Below, in pieces: positions 39,801 through 45,000 of a stretch of DNA of 64,000 bases. Position numbers and translations under genes: made by a program. A model generated the notes under the pieces. The model was not told where the DNA came from and did no database searches. It worked only from the letters and a program-made list of their open reading frames with translations. The stretch lies in the NCBI GenBank assembly GCA_035222895.1, contig JAVYIG010002095.1, positions 208,044 to 272,043 of the forward strand. The letters run 5' to 3'. Each line of letters opens with the position of its first letter. The first letter of the stretch is position 1. Source of the stretch: Strongylocentrotus droebachiensis (lineage: Eukaryota; Echinodermata; Echinoidea; Camarodonta; Strongylocentrotidae).

Positions 39801-42095
39801 GACATTTAAGGATAAGGTAATTTAACATTATCTTCTTCTTCCAGTGTAAGTGCAGGCGCGTAGCCGGGGGGCGGTGGGGGCAGTCGTCCCCCCCAACAAA
39901 ACAAAAAAAAACGCCGGCCAAAGAGAGAGAGAGAGAGAGAGAGTACGTCGGAAGAAACAGGAGCGGACATAGAAACATTTTTGAAAACTCAAGACAAGGA
40001 GTAACAGTCGAGAACGGTACAACCAATCGTCTCCTATCTCTAATAATTTAATGAAGCTGAATTCAGACAAGGATTGAGAGTCGAGAACGGTACAACGAAT
40101 CGTCTTCTTTCTCTAATAACTTAATGAAACGTCAAAGTTCCCCCCTCCCTGCCCCCCCCCCCCACCTACGGAGCTCGCTTCGCGGGCTCTGTAAGTGATT
40201 CGCACGCTTCCTGTACGAGCTCACTACCGCCCCCTCCCCCCATGCATTATGGTTCAAGGCATGGCAAAACAGAGGAATTTTTCCTGTTGGGGGCCGGGGG
40301 AAAATGCAATGAATTTTGACAATTTATTGCATTTTCTTCGTTTTGGGGGATTTGTGGGGACGGCCGCGTACCCTAGCAAACACTGCGTACAGTCATGATT
40401 CAGGGGCTAAGCAATGGCCTCGTTACTGTGAGGCCCCAGGATAAAAATCGTGTCGATCAGCTATATATTAGTGCCCTTTTGTGAGGCATTAATCCTCATT
40501 AATTACTGTCAATTATGATTTAAGGACGTGGGTTCCCTAGCTGATTATCATAGTAGCACACATATGATTTAGCAGTCACGCAAAACAAACACTCGCAAAT
40601 TAATATTCAATAAAATCTGAGAATGTATGCCATTATCTAAATCTATTAGAAATAAATAATTTTTTTAAATCCTTCCCTAAACTGGGGTAAAAATAATTAT
40701 TCCACCATTATGACCAACAGTGTAGTAAGCTTAAGTAACATTTTATACAATTTTTTCATCAACCTTCAACAATGTTACCAAGTCACTTTAAGACTGTTTT
40801 CTTTTTAATTTGGCTAAAAGTATGTACAAAGCGAACCATTTATGCATCAATTAAAAAAAAAATCTTCAACTTCTGATAATGAAAGTTTGATCCAGAGCTA
40901 GTTACTAAATATATTCAAATTCGTCTTGAAGAAGACTATGAAAAACAATCGAGGAAACGTGTTTCTTGATCTATGTTTCTGAGGAAATTGACGTATTTAT
41001 CGTCAAAATTGATTTCGAAAAGGCCACCAAGTTTCCAGAATATCCATCGACAATATCGTCTCACAATGGCTTCAAATCGGAGACCAGAACATACAGCTCC
41101 TCCAGAAATAGTAATGATAATTCAGACGAATTTCAGTTCGATAATCAATGTTCAGTCCCATGCACTCGAAATTATGTTTGTGGAATGTGGATTGAGAGTC
41201 GAGTCTGACTCTGACTCTTTGTAAAGTTTGTAAATTTTGTATTTATGTTGTAGACTTTAGGGCCTCCACGGAAAACACTGATGGAGCCATCCTTCTAAAT
41301 TCTAAAACGAGACAAATAATAAATATCTAGATCTAGGTCTAGCGCGCCCAGTATTCTGTCACTTTTATGGAAATTGCAAATAGGGATCTAGAGTCTAGAC
41401 CCTAGATCTAGACTATTTTAAATTCTTTCCTCCTTTAACTGTTAGATCTATCACAGGGCTGCCAACCTTTGGAAAGAGTTTGGAGTGAGACATTGCGAGG
41501 GAGCGAAGCGACCAAGCCCGAGGGCGCGGAGCGCCCGAGGGGGGGATGGTGTGGAAGGGGGGTGTCCCCCCTTCCACGGTAGGGAGCTTTTACAATTTTG
41601 CAATTTAAATGGTGCAATCTGGTGCATACTTTAACCCTGATTCCACAAATACATAAGGCATGATTCATAGGTTAATTGATTTCATGAAGTATACACTGAC
41701 CTTGAAAAAATACAAAATTCCACATTTCCACACTCTTTTTGGAAAAAAATTCAATCAAAATGTCGTTCTCAATAGAATACACAGAACATAGTTAATATAA
41801 CTGCCATATCAATTATATACAAGCACCCTTCCAAAATCATTCTTACTCTCGTATAAACGATCGAAACCATGAATTTCAATATTTCAAGACAAGAGTTTAA
41901 ACTCACCTGTACCGGCTGAAGCCTGAAGTACTGTACCATATGGCCGATCTGGTCGTAGAGGGCTAAAGAGGACGGCCCAGGCCCATTATTCGATCGCAAA
42001 CACTGAGCCACCCGAGCCGGGCCGGGCTGGGGGCCGGGCGCGATGTACAGCGATGACAGGCCATGGCATCGACACTCGCTTGTCGTGTCTCGCAC
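1148..42095 (-). CDS. Gene A: large coiled-coil centrosomal/M-phase phosphoprotein-like protein, 18 exons, 3' end outside window
   Basis: Exons, 5' to 3' on the minus strand: 41907-42095, 33065-33732, 31063-31310, 29804-29950, 18605-18739, 17436-17606, 16399-16611, 15331-15571, 14755-14973, 11508-11556, 9821-9982, 6814-6867, 6287-6334, 4991-5055, 4359-4640, 3366-3512, 1874-2673, 1148-1266. Every junction is AG/GT and every codon phase matches the next exon, giving 3957 nt (1319 codons) with no stop; the last exon in the window ends in phase 0 at a donor, so the C-terminus is missing. The N-terminal third is acidic and disordered. The middle is Gln/Glu-rich coiled coil (exons 4, 7, 9-15). Exon 17 is Ser/Pro/Lys-rich and basic with a glycine run. 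No enzymatic motif is visible. The composition and pieces such as the AYYEGELEDLRKQL stretch in exon 9 recall centrosomal proteins such as MPHOSPH9, but that name is a guess from memory and unverified. The first exon and the exon 2 acceptor are the least certain parts. Confidence 0.75.
1874..2673 (-). CDS. Gene A exon 17: basic Ser/Pro/Lys-rich region
   Basis: Largest exon (800 nt). Acceptor TATTCACAG, donor GGCG/GTGAGT, phases 2 in and 1 out. It encodes STNEQPDVISPIETTTSPRD and a long basic, disordered region with many SP/TP sites, a glycine run (GSGGGGGAGGGGSE) and KKRTSPRRNLSASF near the end. The glycine run corresponds to a GGT/GGA-type repeat that may vary in length. Confidence 0.85.
2835..3095. 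repeat. Dispersed repeat, copy also at 45773-46002
   Basis: Shared blocks with the BUD23 intron 5 copy include CTCAAATGCC, GTGTAGTCCCATATAC, AAACTGGGT and CAACTTTATCT in the same order. The copy is diverged and carries no coding frame. Confidence 0.55.
3366..3512 (-). CDS. Gene A exon 16
   Basis: Acceptor CCACCTGTAG, donor AGCAG/GTAAGA, phase 2 in and out. The peptide SPSSVGDSLRLSVEDRKFLR continues SGADYNILTGQNPVQKTPTI and DLSINTNTS. It is polar, with no recognised domain. Confidence 0.8.
3546..3850. repeat. Interspersed repeat with (ATA)n end
   Basis: Starts with an AATAATAAT tract, then TATTGCGCCTAATACT, and ends near CTGCGGCGGGATACAAACG. It contains the CAGGTACCCATTTAACACC block also seen (reversed) at 16958-17355. 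This 'small non-coding repeat with an ATT tail' type is common in marine deuterostome genomes. Confidence 0.7.
4359..4640 (-). CDS. Gene A exon 15
   Basis: Acceptor CTTATTTTCAG, donor AAGAG/GTAATC, phase 2 in and out. It begins with the last coiled coil (RTAVRQELEINQLEGEKKKL) and passes into a Pro/Ser-rich tail (ASPFPSRPLPSTLLPSSPRL) and a polar KLSEGSSHHEATTPK end with likely Ser/Thr-Pro phosphosites. Confidence 0.85.
4991..5055 (-). CDS. Gene A exon 14 (65 nt)
   Basis: Acceptor ATCATACCAG, donor AAGAG/GTGAGT, phases 0 in and 2 out. It encodes AELLKVQMKLDEANLSISDL plus K, a continuous coiled coil. Confidence 0.85.
6287..6334 (-). CDS. Gene A exon 13 (48 nt)
   Basis: Acceptor TTTCTCATGAAG (non-optimal AAG), donor ACACAG/GTAATT, phase 0. 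The peptide LIAQFTQLTEQHDNTQ is in frame with exons 12 and 14. Confidence 0.8.
6583..6774 (-). pseudogene. LINE reverse-transcriptase C-terminal fragment
   Basis: The open frame contains VLEGRVEGTTPRGRPRINWE and a following polar helix, matching the generic non-LTR retrotransposon C-terminus pattern (EGxR-xRGRPxxxW). No RT domain is left; it is a short relic inside gene A intron 12. Confidence 0.7.
6814..6867 (-). CDS. Gene A exon 12 (54 nt)
   Basis: Acceptor TTTGCAG followed by CAGCAG, so up to two extra in-frame NAG acceptors exist. Donor AGCAAG/GTAAGT, phase 0. The peptide QQQSQLTEGKREQAMLSK continues the coiled coil. Confidence 0.85.
7580..7615. repeat. Poly(A) tract
   Basis: A run of about 28 A, directly followed by a truncated copy (to 7695) of the CCGTAAT/CTGCCAAC-type repeat found at 13688-14004. 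Confidence 0.9.
7935..9760 (+). pseudogene. Relict CR1/Jockey-like LINE, endonuclease part
   Basis: Frameshifted remains of the APE-type endonuclease of a non-LTR retrotransposon. Recognisable pieces in order: FGMLNCCSL, LDIACVCETWLSSSDD, GVVGFLYRDNL, DIIVIYRP, LNIHLDN, LDVLLVRNVN, then the spacer before the RT (LLDIHAPVKTRKVKSRWYNP WYSPDI with stops around it). The RT domain itself is absent and the element stops near 9760. About 300 bp are tandemly duplicated inside it (7950-8259 and 8260-8565). It is antisense to gene A and inactive. Confidence 0.8.
9821..9982 (-). CDS. Gene A exon 11: coiled coil
   Basis: Acceptor TTTGTCTAG, donor AAGAG/GTAAGC, phase 0 on both sides. It encodes LEWPDRYSLANNTIETLQKR, then ADDLLHLVKKREDDFNKLDS and GNRKLQYALLDAQE: a regular heptad pattern with hydrophobic a/d positions. 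Confidence 0.9.
10042..10235. mobile_element. MITE family TTAAAGCC..., copy 1
   Basis: About 190 bp with the signature CCCATGATCCTCTTTTTCTT and TTAATTGAGAGCTGAGTT; termini TAAAGCC / GCTTTAA. Other copies lie at 46389-46593 and 62312-62499. Non-coding. Confidence 0.75.
10482..11477. mobile_element. Mariner-like non-autonomous element with ~276-bp inverted arms
   Basis: Arms 10482-10757 and 11201-11477 are inverted copies. Termini CCGTGTGTCTCAAAAAAAAC / GTTTTTTTTGAGACACACGG are flanked by TA on both sides, as for Tc1/mariner insertions. The centre (10758-11200) has no transposase, only a (GT)n tract near 11100-11124. Confidence 0.85.
11100..11124. repeat. (GT)n microsatellite
   Basis: Alternating GT run inside the mariner-like element. 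Confidence 0.95.
11508..11556 (-). CDS. Gene A exon 10 (49 nt)
   Basis: Small coiled-coil exon, acceptor TTGTATGCAG, donor GACTG/GTAAGT, phases 2 in and 0 out. It encodes SRIQDLENTVKALEARL, a two-heptad leucine-zipper-like segment. Its donor is about 30 bases from the end of the mariner-like element at 10482-11477. Confidence 0.85.
12006..12129 (-). pseudogene. Degenerate copy of gene A exon 9 3' part
   Basis: Contains GGCAATGTCAATACAGCTCG and CTAGCATCTGCTCC...CAGCTCCTCTCCCAT, near-identical to the 3' half of exon 9 at 14755-14850, together with a diverged donor region. The copy shares CCCATGCCCCTCCCCCTTAT with the third copy at 14640-14720, a sequence absent from the real exon. Confidence 0.75.
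12666..12688. repeat. Poly(C) tract
   Basis: An uninterrupted run of about 22 C (G on the transcribed strand of gene A). Confidence 0.95.
13484..13520. repeat. (AAAG)n microsatellite
   Basis: About seven GAAA units followed by degenerate purine sequence. Confidence 0.9.
13688..14004. mobile_element. CTGCCAAC-terminus element
   Basis: Termini CAGCTGCCAAC / GTTGGCAGCTCTG. The interior is rich in repeated TCAGTAAT / CCGTAATT motifs. A truncated copy of the right end is at 7616-7695. It shares its terminal motif with elements at 35405-35723, 41454-42407, 42853-43205 and 63047-63403. Confidence 0.7.
14640..14720 (-). pseudogene. Second partial copy of gene A exon 9 border
   Basis: AAGTCAAAGCTCATAGACCTACCTATTAG is present here and again at the true exon 9 donor (14734-14760). 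It is followed by CTGCTTCTATCAGCTGCTCT, a shrunken version of the exon 9 body. It sits less than 50 bases downstream of the true donor. Confidence 0.7.
14755..14973 (-). CDS. Gene A exon 9: coiled coil
   Basis: Acceptor CTCGTCCAG, donor AATAG/GTAGGT, phase 2 in and out. The peptide NRMDLQEKYSRHIADMEAYY leads into GELEDLRKQLAQARL, then a short linker (SSVTRPPGMGEELKGADAS) and a second helix (ELYRHCQELQTNLTAAN). Degenerate copies of its 3' part lie at 14640-14720 and 12006-12129. Confidence 0.85.
15331..15571 (-). CDS. Gene A exon 8
   Basis: Acceptor AAGATGCAG, donor TCAAA/GTAAGG, phases 1 in and 2 out; reading through the donor meets TAA at once. The peptide DETSSVYSDFTYWRLEEGDT is followed by a Ser/Pro/Asp-rich linker (SLERDSLLSDDPHSAQNTPR) ending SPRTSS. 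It has several Ser-Pro/Thr-Pro sites of the kind found in mitotic phosphoproteins. Confidence 0.8.
16399..16611 (-). CDS. Gene A exon 7: Gln-rich coiled coil
   Basis: The acceptor is a tandem AAG/CAG, with the second site preferred; both are in frame. Donor AAAG/GTATGA, phase 1. It encodes a strong Gln/Glu coiled coil (ILQQMQRNFELEQAALQQEY, then KLQDEWLSQQQMQ and HLVEDMLQQQEKRLEQM). Confidence 0.85.
16958..17355. repeat. Interspersed repeat, TATAGCGCC...GCGCTATACAAGAACCC(ATT)n
   Basis: Begins AATAATAATAGGCATTTG and ends GCGCTATACAAGAACCCATT followed by ATT repeats. The ends are inverted relative to each other (TATAGCGCC / GCGCTATA). It has no coding capacity and is related to the 3546-3850 repeat. 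Confidence 0.7.
17436..17606 (-). CDS. Gene A exon 6
   Basis: The acceptor is a tandem AAG/TAG, with the second site preferred; using the first adds one Val codon and keeps the frame. Donor CAAG/GTAAGG, phase 1. The acidic peptide GQVNMEEVPLLDQLDDTSET continues through SGSLDNTQMTTWSDVHDQ to RNPHQQ. Confidence 0.8.
17920..18024. repeat. 35-bp tandem repeat, three copies
   Basis: Three head-to-tail copies of a unit containing ACTTTGTACGTTGAGAAATA and ACATCTGGCATTG, with almost no divergence. It follows a CAATTCAATTCAATTTAA-rich stretch at 17731-17760 that resembles a degraded LINE end. Confidence 0.85.
18605..18739 (-). CDS. Gene A exon 5
   Basis: Acceptor CCTTATACAG, donor TCGG/GTATGT, phases 1 and 1. 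The peptide GSFQNGALNHEPATSCVRPH continues to a polar EEGDSGETHSQEIDTMRAS end; it is polar and probably disordered. An 11 kb intron separates it from exon 4. Confidence 0.75.
18791..19123. mobile_element. Inverted-repeat MITE, CACTATGAACATGGCGGAC family
   Basis: Termini CACTATGAACATGGCGGACA / GTCCG...ATGTTCATAGTG. The arms contain CTCATTCTACCCTCAACAAT and its complement. A second copy lies at 32201-32437 in another intron of the same gene. Non-coding. Confidence 0.85.
19130..21200. other. Intronic sequence without recognisable gene
   Basis: Part of the 11 kb intron 4 of gene A. Seen here: a small hairpin (TTTTAGGTAGG / CCCTACCTAAAA, 19268-19308) and a short inverted/direct repeat of AATAGACCATGACCCTGAAT (19998-20078). 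The rest is AT-rich with no coding frame that I can support. Confidence 0.6.
21330..22230. repeat. Degenerate ~150-bp repeats flanking the minisatellite
   Basis: The motif CCTATAGAAGACGGAACACT...GCAGCATCAC recurs near 21345, 21515, 22092 and again at 26813, each followed by TGTAGATTATAC...ACACCT. The minisatellite has expanded inside this older repeat, since the same flank is found on both sides. Confidence 0.7.
24690..24762. repeat. Poly(A)/poly(T) palindromic block
   Basis: A17-TA-T22-type block followed by more T-runs; it can form an A/T hairpin. The matching long A-run is at 25119-25184. Confidence 0.9.
24770..25030 (-). pseudogene. Non-LTR reverse transcriptase fragment
   Basis: The minus strand reads SWFESNLCNRSQYVIYNNN and then, after a one-base frameshift, HGLPQGSILGPLLFLLYIND plus LTHSSK. 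This is the hallmark PQGS-LGPLLFLLYINDL block of LINE reverse transcriptases. The catalytic YxDD region is missing. It is a relic inside the nested insertion. Confidence 0.85.
26946..27330 (+). pseudogene. LINE ORF1-like coiled-coil fragment
   Basis: The open frame has a helical region (ALVAAVKKAIIGEVTQQVYA) and a coiled coil (KLEKRKIDKLEGKINRLHEK LDEHEQCS). It ends at TGA (27228); the next bases read QNCLRFYSIKETQGENTDKL in the same frame. This is the ORF1 pattern of LINEs (coiled coil, EQYSRRNCLR-like, GENTD). Stop-interrupted and truncated. Confidence 0.65.
27656..28165. mobile_element. TIR element TTAAAGGTAATACAAAG
   Basis: Termini TTAAAGGTAATACAAAGTTT / AAACTTTGTAATACCTTTAA, about 24 bp with one mismatch, separated by ~460 bp of non-coding sequence. 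Confidence 0.75.
28416..29259. mobile_element. TIR element with GTATAAGGCGCA ends
   Basis: Termini TACCATAAATCTCCGTGTAT / ATACACAGAGATTTACGGTA with GGCGCACC just inside, flanked by TA. This 'ATAAGGCGCA' terminus is typical of pogo/Tigger-like Tc1/mariner elements. There is no transposase; a second palindrome (28561-28855) and A-runs are nested inside. Confidence 0.75.
28561..28855. repeat. Nested palindrome
   Basis: Arms begin CTGTCATCTTTAGTT and end AACTAAAGATGACAG. The long inner arms contain TGCCTCGTAATAAAATGAAA and its complement. The loop is around 28690-28720. Confidence 0.8.
29804..29950 (-). CDS. Gene A exon 4: coiled coil
   Basis: Acceptor CTGATTTAG, donor AACG/GTAAGA, phases 1 and 1. 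It encodes AKQREEDENLAELFATLRQQ followed by a Glu/Gln/His-rich heptad-like stretch ending in LKDQLLSGEKN, a clear amphipathic coiled coil. Confidence 0.85.
29991..30480. repeat. Interspersed repeat (ATATTTATAAAGCGC type) plus (AGT)n
   Basis: AATAGTAATAGTACAATATTTATAAAGCGC opens a non-coding repeat containing GGTGCGTTTTTAGTAAATAT and CCAAAGGTTTGGTCCAGCAA. It is followed by (TAG)n at 30300-30320 and a TTTATTGGATAACTTG tail-like segment. Confidence 0.6.
30904..31061. mobile_element. TACAGT(C/G)AAACCTG element, copy at gene A exon 3 donor
   Basis: The right end reads CAGGTTTGACTGTA and contains TTTCAATGAGAAACC and GGTGGTCACTAA, shared with 56176-56351. The left end is decayed (TATAGTCACCC). TA target sites suggest Tc1/mariner/pogo type. 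On the minus strand its TA provides part of the exon 3 donor. Confidence 0.8.
31063..31310 (-). CDS. Gene A exon 3
   Basis: Acceptor TTTTCACCAG, donor GAAG/GTACAG, phases 2 in and 1 out. The peptide runs from SQFQQSRAMYLPSFGFLG through a Gly-Pro-Thr-Ser repeat (GPTSRGPTSHGPTS) to an acidic DMEEGLADDDHGSQASRE end. The T of the donor GT is the terminal TA of a DNA transposon copy at 30904-31061 (see findings). Confidence 0.8.
32201..32437. mobile_element. Inverted-repeat MITE, second copy
   Basis: Same arms as 18791-19123 (CTCATTCTACCCTCAACAAT and its complement), with a shorter centre. Confidence 0.85.
32599..32779. mobile_element. MITE GGCCCGAATTCACAAAG family, copy 1
   Basis: Termini GGCCCGAATTCACAAAG / CCTTTGTGAATTAGGGCC, with AGGTTTGAGCTC and CGTCATATGACG palindromes inside. 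Other copies lie at 50331-50493 and 59819-59940. Confidence 0.85.
33065..33732 (-). CDS. Gene A exon 2: acidic disordered region
   Basis: A long open frame contains MMAERLMEKT followed by acidic blocks (EEEEDESDD, DDDYDDEEEDVDGSTDEDGEKY) and many Arg, Ser and Gln residues; it looks intrinsically disordered. Donor GAAAG/GTAAAT is in phase 2. The acceptor chosen is CTTCTCAAAG at 33733, which keeps the frame open and joins exon 1 in phase 0. An in-frame TGA lies a few codons further upstream, so a longer exon from the CAG near 33792 would only work as 5' UTR with translation from the Met-Met at 33717. Confidence 0.75.
34472..34680. repeat. Palindromic element with promoter-like edge
   Basis: Arms carry CTATAGAGCGC, GATCGCTCGAAATTGCTGAA and TATGCACGA with their complements; the outer arms are GCCAAGAGAATGTACGC / GCGTACATTCTCTTCGCC. 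The right edge contains CCGCACATGCGTAC (NRF1-like) and CGCCATTTTG (YY1-like). Confidence 0.7.
35405..35723. mobile_element. CTGCCAAC-like element with poly(C) tracts
   Basis: Termini AGGGCTGTCGACCCTC / AAAGTTGACAGCCCT. The interior has CTCCCGC motifs in both orientations and two C-runs (35531-35553 and 35626-35648). Confidence 0.65.
35933..36832. mobile_element. 900-bp near-perfect palindrome (fold-back transposon) with 9-bp target duplication
   Basis: Arms 35933-36372 and 36402-36832 are near-identical inverted copies around a ~29-nt loop, which can itself pair (CGCCAT/ATGGCG). Termini TAGACCGAAAGCTTCAGTCT / AGACTGAAGCTTTCGGTCTA are flanked by CTATGATTT on both sides (35924-35932 and 36833-36841). 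A partial solo end is at 37806-37870. There is no coding capacity. 9-bp duplications are typical of Mutator-like elements, so a MULE fold-back is the best guess. Confidence 0.9.
37806..37870. mobile_element. Solo end of the palindrome family
   Basis: TTAGACCGAAAGCTTCAGTCTC and the following TCGACGGTGG...GAGATTGCATATGGCTCCA match the left terminus of the 35933-36832 element with divergence; it stops at a C-run (37878-37894). Confidence 0.75.
38168..38383 (+). mobile_element. tRNA-derived SINE (tRNA-Thr-like head)
   Basis: The head carries box A (TAGCTCAATCGG, ~38179-38190) and box B (GGGTTCGAAAT, ~38221-38231). A D-arm GCTC...GAGC and an anticodon-loop-like CTCGTAA (CGT, Thr) are visible. There is no 3' acceptor strand; instead a tail begins GTGCTCTTTGGTAAGGCATT. 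A related tail is at 40465-40520. Confidence 0.8.
39422..39451. repeat. C-run/G-run hairpin
   Basis: A run of C, then TCG, then a run of G (about 11 and 15 bases): a short perfect homopolymer palindrome. Confidence 0.85.
39921..39944. repeat. (GA)n microsatellite
   Basis: Uninterrupted AGAGAG run. Confidence 0.95.
41066..41110 (+). CDS. BUD23: BUD23 exon 1
   Basis: Start codon in CACAATGGC. The peptide [15 protein letters not shown] matches the family N-terminus (basic RRPEH, then PPE). Donor GAAATA/GTAATG, phase 0. Confidence 0.93.
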
Positions 42096-45000
42096 AAAAA
42101 CCCCGCTTCATAGTAAAGTGACGACGTCACTCGCACACGCAGGATAAGCCAATCGCAATTCACTATCTTGTCTTTGCGCGGCAAACCGAAACCAATTTGC
42201 ATTGATAGTTTAGCTTTGCGCATGTGTGGTTAAAAAAATGTTGAAACTTTCGGCAGGGATATTGAATATCCGATATAATAGACATTTTTTTTTTTTAGTT
42301 TCTATTTTCGGGGTTCAGCGTGAGAGTTCCTATGATCAGCGTGAGAGCTTGAGAATGGGGTGAATTGCGTGAGACTCACGCAGATTGCGTGAGAGTTGGC
42401 AGCCCTGCTATCATCTAGTTTATTTGGCAATCTACCCATCAAAAGAAAAGAAAATTAGTCCTCTAACAGGATTTGAAAGTCACCCAAAATATAGAACGAT
42501 GATAAGCAAAATATTTCCGAAAGAAGACAGAAGAAGGAGCCGTTTTCTGCCCAGAATTCGGTCGCACCGCCTAGATTTCGGTCACACGATTTGAGCGTGG
42601 TATGATGTATCTCCGTTGACAAGGAGCGAGGCGAATTTGAGCACTATTTTCACACATTTGCGCAACAAAGCACTGAATGTCAGTGCGTTGAACGAATACT
42701 GGACGAGCGCTACCGCATGGCAAGGGTTTTGTATAAATACCTCTTGCACTTCGGTAGACGTAGGTGCATCATTTGCAAATTCGCTGCGATGGAGCGAACA
42801 CAGAAGTGCTACTCTTCATTGCACCAACACACATAGTTGTTTCACAACAGCAGAGATGCCAAGTTCAAAGATCAGCTATGCGTGACATTTTCATAACTCG
42901 GTGCGCGGGCGAGGACAAAGCGTACGTATAGCGTATATAGTGTATGTTTCGAAATCGAAGCGACGTGATAGCTGACCTGCATGCATATGCTATTGCTACG
43001 TGCATGCGATACACAAACCCTGCAAGGAGCTAGCTGAGGCCTCAAGGCGGTCGGCCAGTACGTAGTCTAGCAATTACTACCTTTTTTCCCCTTTTTCCCC
43101 CAGCTTGGCCCTGATTCGTGACAAAAGTGGGTGCCATGCGTGACAGCCGTCTTTTGGCCATCAATGCGTGACTGTCATGCACAATGCGTGACACTTGGTA
43201 GCATAGCACTTGGTACATATGGCTATGCATGTTAACACATGTTACCAGAACCCGGAAGTGCAGAAACTTGTGCGACACTAACCAATTTGGAGTTAAGTTG
43301 GAGATCTTTCCGCGGCCCTATACCTGATTTAATTTCGAGAGTTAGGATAAGGTACTCAGCTGCCTGATTTGTGCAAGTTTCGTGGCTCATAAATTATTTT
43401 TTAGTTTGTTACAGCTGTTGAAACGGCTGTCTGACCGAATACTGGTAATTGACCGAATACCGGGCGCGCTACGCTAGTCTATAAAAATTTGCATTTATTC
43501 ATGACTGTAGAAGTGTAGCATAATATTGATAGTGATGAGAAAAAAAGTACTTTAAGAAGAAGACATAGGAAGGAGGAGAAGAAGAAGAAGAAAAAGAAGG
43601 AGGAGGAGTAGTACTAGTACTTAGTAGGAGGTGGAGAGGAATGAAGATAAAGAAACAGAATGTCTTACCTTGAATAAAAAAAATAAGCCTGCCTATTTAA
43701 AAACCATAAATATAGGAATCGTGAATCTTTTAGTCAGCATTCATGGAGCATTTCAGGAAATTCCAGGGAAGTTCTCATTTGGGCTGAAAATATATCCAAG
43801 TCTTTCCATCAAATCTCTTGTATAATCAAGTATACGAGGATTGACAGCAGTTCACAGCACACCTTTAGCTTCCACATTTATTTTCATTCTTTACTATCAT
43901 ATCTTATTTGTTTATATTTCAGTTTTATAATGATGATGAGGCAAGGAAATACACATCCAAGTAAGTGGACTTCAGAATTTCTTTGTGTAATTTATCATTA
44001 TTGCATGTTCTGTGATGTTTCACGCTCTACCCTTTTTGGCCTTTGGTATTAAAAATATTATTGAAAGGATTTATGACACTTATATCTATTTGAGGAAATT
44101 TAAACATGAGACTTTTTAAACATTCTTTTCAAATGTTTTCTAAGTGAATGAAATATCATGGACCTATGTATACTACATGTACAATTGTACATGTACAATT
44201 GTACATTAATCAGAATAGTAAGGCTCAAACAGGCAAAGATATGTTATTTTTAAGGTAATTAACTCTAATGTGTCTTTTTGTGCCTATTGTGTCCATCAGC
44301 CTCCATGGATATTGCTAGCTGGAACCTTTTGGGCCTTCCTATTTTTGACATGTCTCATGTGTATTTATGCATAATAATCTTTACATTTATCCTTTTCAAT
44401 GACTATCTTTGAATTCAGTACCAGAATGATAGAGATTCAGATGACCATGTCTGAGAGAGCAATAGAACTCTTGGCTCTGCCTGAAGACACACCTTCCTTC
44501 ATTTTAGATATTGGGTAAGTTCCACAGCTTTGACCTAAGTAGAAGTTGACCTTGGCCCAAGTGATACTAAACCTGACAAAGGGCAAGTTCAAACTAAATG
44601 TTAAACCAAGTGTTGGATTCAAGCCCTACGTTTGACGTATTGCATTGTATTTGTGGTGCTTCTGAGTAACATTAGAAAGTACAAATTGTATCCAATCCAA
44701 ATTGAATATTTGCCCATATTTAATGACCTAATCATATACACTGCTAAAGTAAAACTCAAGAATGTACAATTAACATTTTTATTAGGAAAGGATCCTGTAA
44801 TTTCTCAAGTCAATTTTTTTTTTGTGCATTTTTTCCCTGTCTAGATGCGGTTCTGGTTTAAGTGGCAGAGATTCTGAGTAACATTCAAAAATACAAATTT
44901 TATCCAATCCAAATTAAATATTTGCCCATATTTAGGGACCTAATCATATACACTGTTAAATTCAAACTCAAGAATGTACAATTCACATTCCATTAGGAAA

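Larger units (their letters stand above)
41454..42407. mobile_element. 954-bp CTGCCAAC-terminus TIR segment enclosing gene A exon 1
   Basis: Perfect 13-bp termini CAGGGCTGCCAAC / GTTGGCAGCCCTG, flanked on both sides by CTATCA (41448-41453 and 42408-42413). Sub-terminal GAGTGAGAC / GCGTGAGACTCACGC motifs are typical of this repeat family in the window. The middle (about 41880-42230) is different in composition and carries the candidate promoter and first exon of gene A on the minus strand. Confidence 0.75.
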
